From: Holosporales bacterium
Lineage (GTDB): Bacteria > Pseudomonadota > Alphaproteobacteria > BNTO01
Direction of reading: 5' to 3'
DNA length: 21,951 bases
Assembly (NCBI GenBank): GCA_031270515.1
Contig: JAISXM010000079.1
Location: 1 to 21,951 of the forward strand
Below, piece by piece: positions 21,894-21,951 of the stretch (position 1 is the first letter of the stretch; each line of letters opens with the position of its first letter). The translations under genes and the position numbers were made by a program. The notes below the pieces were generated by a model. The model searched no databases, was not told the origin of the DNA, and was given only the letters and a program-made list of their open reading frames with translations.

Positions 21894-21951
21894 AGATCGG
21901 AAGAGCGTCGTGTAGGGAAAGAGTGTTCACTCTGGTGTTGTTCTCGGTGGG
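21894..21951. other. Illumina adapter sequence at the contig end (artefact)
   Basis: Bases 21894-21926 begin AGATCGGAAGAGCGTCGTGT and continue GGGAAAGAGTGT, the standard TruSeq read-through adapter. The following bases up to CTCGGTGG look like its error-laden continuation. Genomic sequence ends at about 21893. Confidence 0.95.

Overview
The window is about 21.9 kb of bacterial sequence with alphaproteobacterium-like housekeeping proteins (release factor 1, BipA/TypA, EngB). They are scattered among secreted proteins of unknown function, polymorphic toxin cassettes, a type VI secretion gene and many short dispersed repeats. That mix, with two proteins whose motifs resemble enzymes acting on eukaryotic targets, suggests a host-associated, perhaps intracellular, alphaproteobacterium of the Holosporales/Rickettsiales kind. 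This placement is an inference from gene content, not a phylogeny. The last ~58 bases are not genomic: they contain Illumina adapter sequence, so the right edge is a contig end.

Layout. 1-2577 (+): a polymorphic toxin locus. It holds the C-terminal part of a large toxin protein entering from the left edge, its overlapping immunity gene, a second orphan cassette (hydrophobic linker plus a colicin E3-like rRNase domain in a different frame) with its own immunity gene, and a collapsed third cassette. 2618-5904 (-): an operon tssA -> secreted Asn/Lys-rich protein -> corB-like CBS/DUF21 membrane protein. 6164-7243 (+): prfA. 7353-9179 (-): typA. 9180-9855: a gene-free stretch packed with three ~95-bp palindromic repeats and one ~225-bp element carrying a G-quadruplex motif. 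9856-11403 (-): a Sel1-repeat protein with two internal tandem-repeat blocks. 11719-12282 (+): pRiA4b ORF-3-like protein. 12500-13069 (+): engB. 13070-13524: a MITE-like insertion with a palindromic repeat nested inside, then a strong promoter. 13525-16052 (+): two exported proteins in one operon, the second with an OTU-like Cys/His arrangement near its C-terminus. 16053-16459: a second, inverted copy of the G-quadruplex element. 16460-17218 (-): an exported protein with an Ala/Val/Pro-rich linker. 17433-18527 (-): an AnmK-like protein with eroded motifs. 18547-18692: a short MITE flanked by TA. 18840-20696 (+): an exported protein whose C-terminal domain carries the residue pattern of OspF/SpvC/HopAI1 phosphothreonine lyases. 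20736-21809 (-): a metallo-beta-lactamase-fold hydrolase.

How the parts fit. The left part looks like an interbacterial weapon locus: variable toxin tips, matching immunity genes and a T6SS accessory gene close by. The right part looks like a secretome or effector neighbourhood, with one gene under its own strong sigma-70-type promoter. Between them sit core translation genes and repeats. The candidates most worth pursuing are the lyase-like protein at 18840-20696 and the possible programmed -1 frameshift at 1680-1715 joining the linker to an rRNase toxin.
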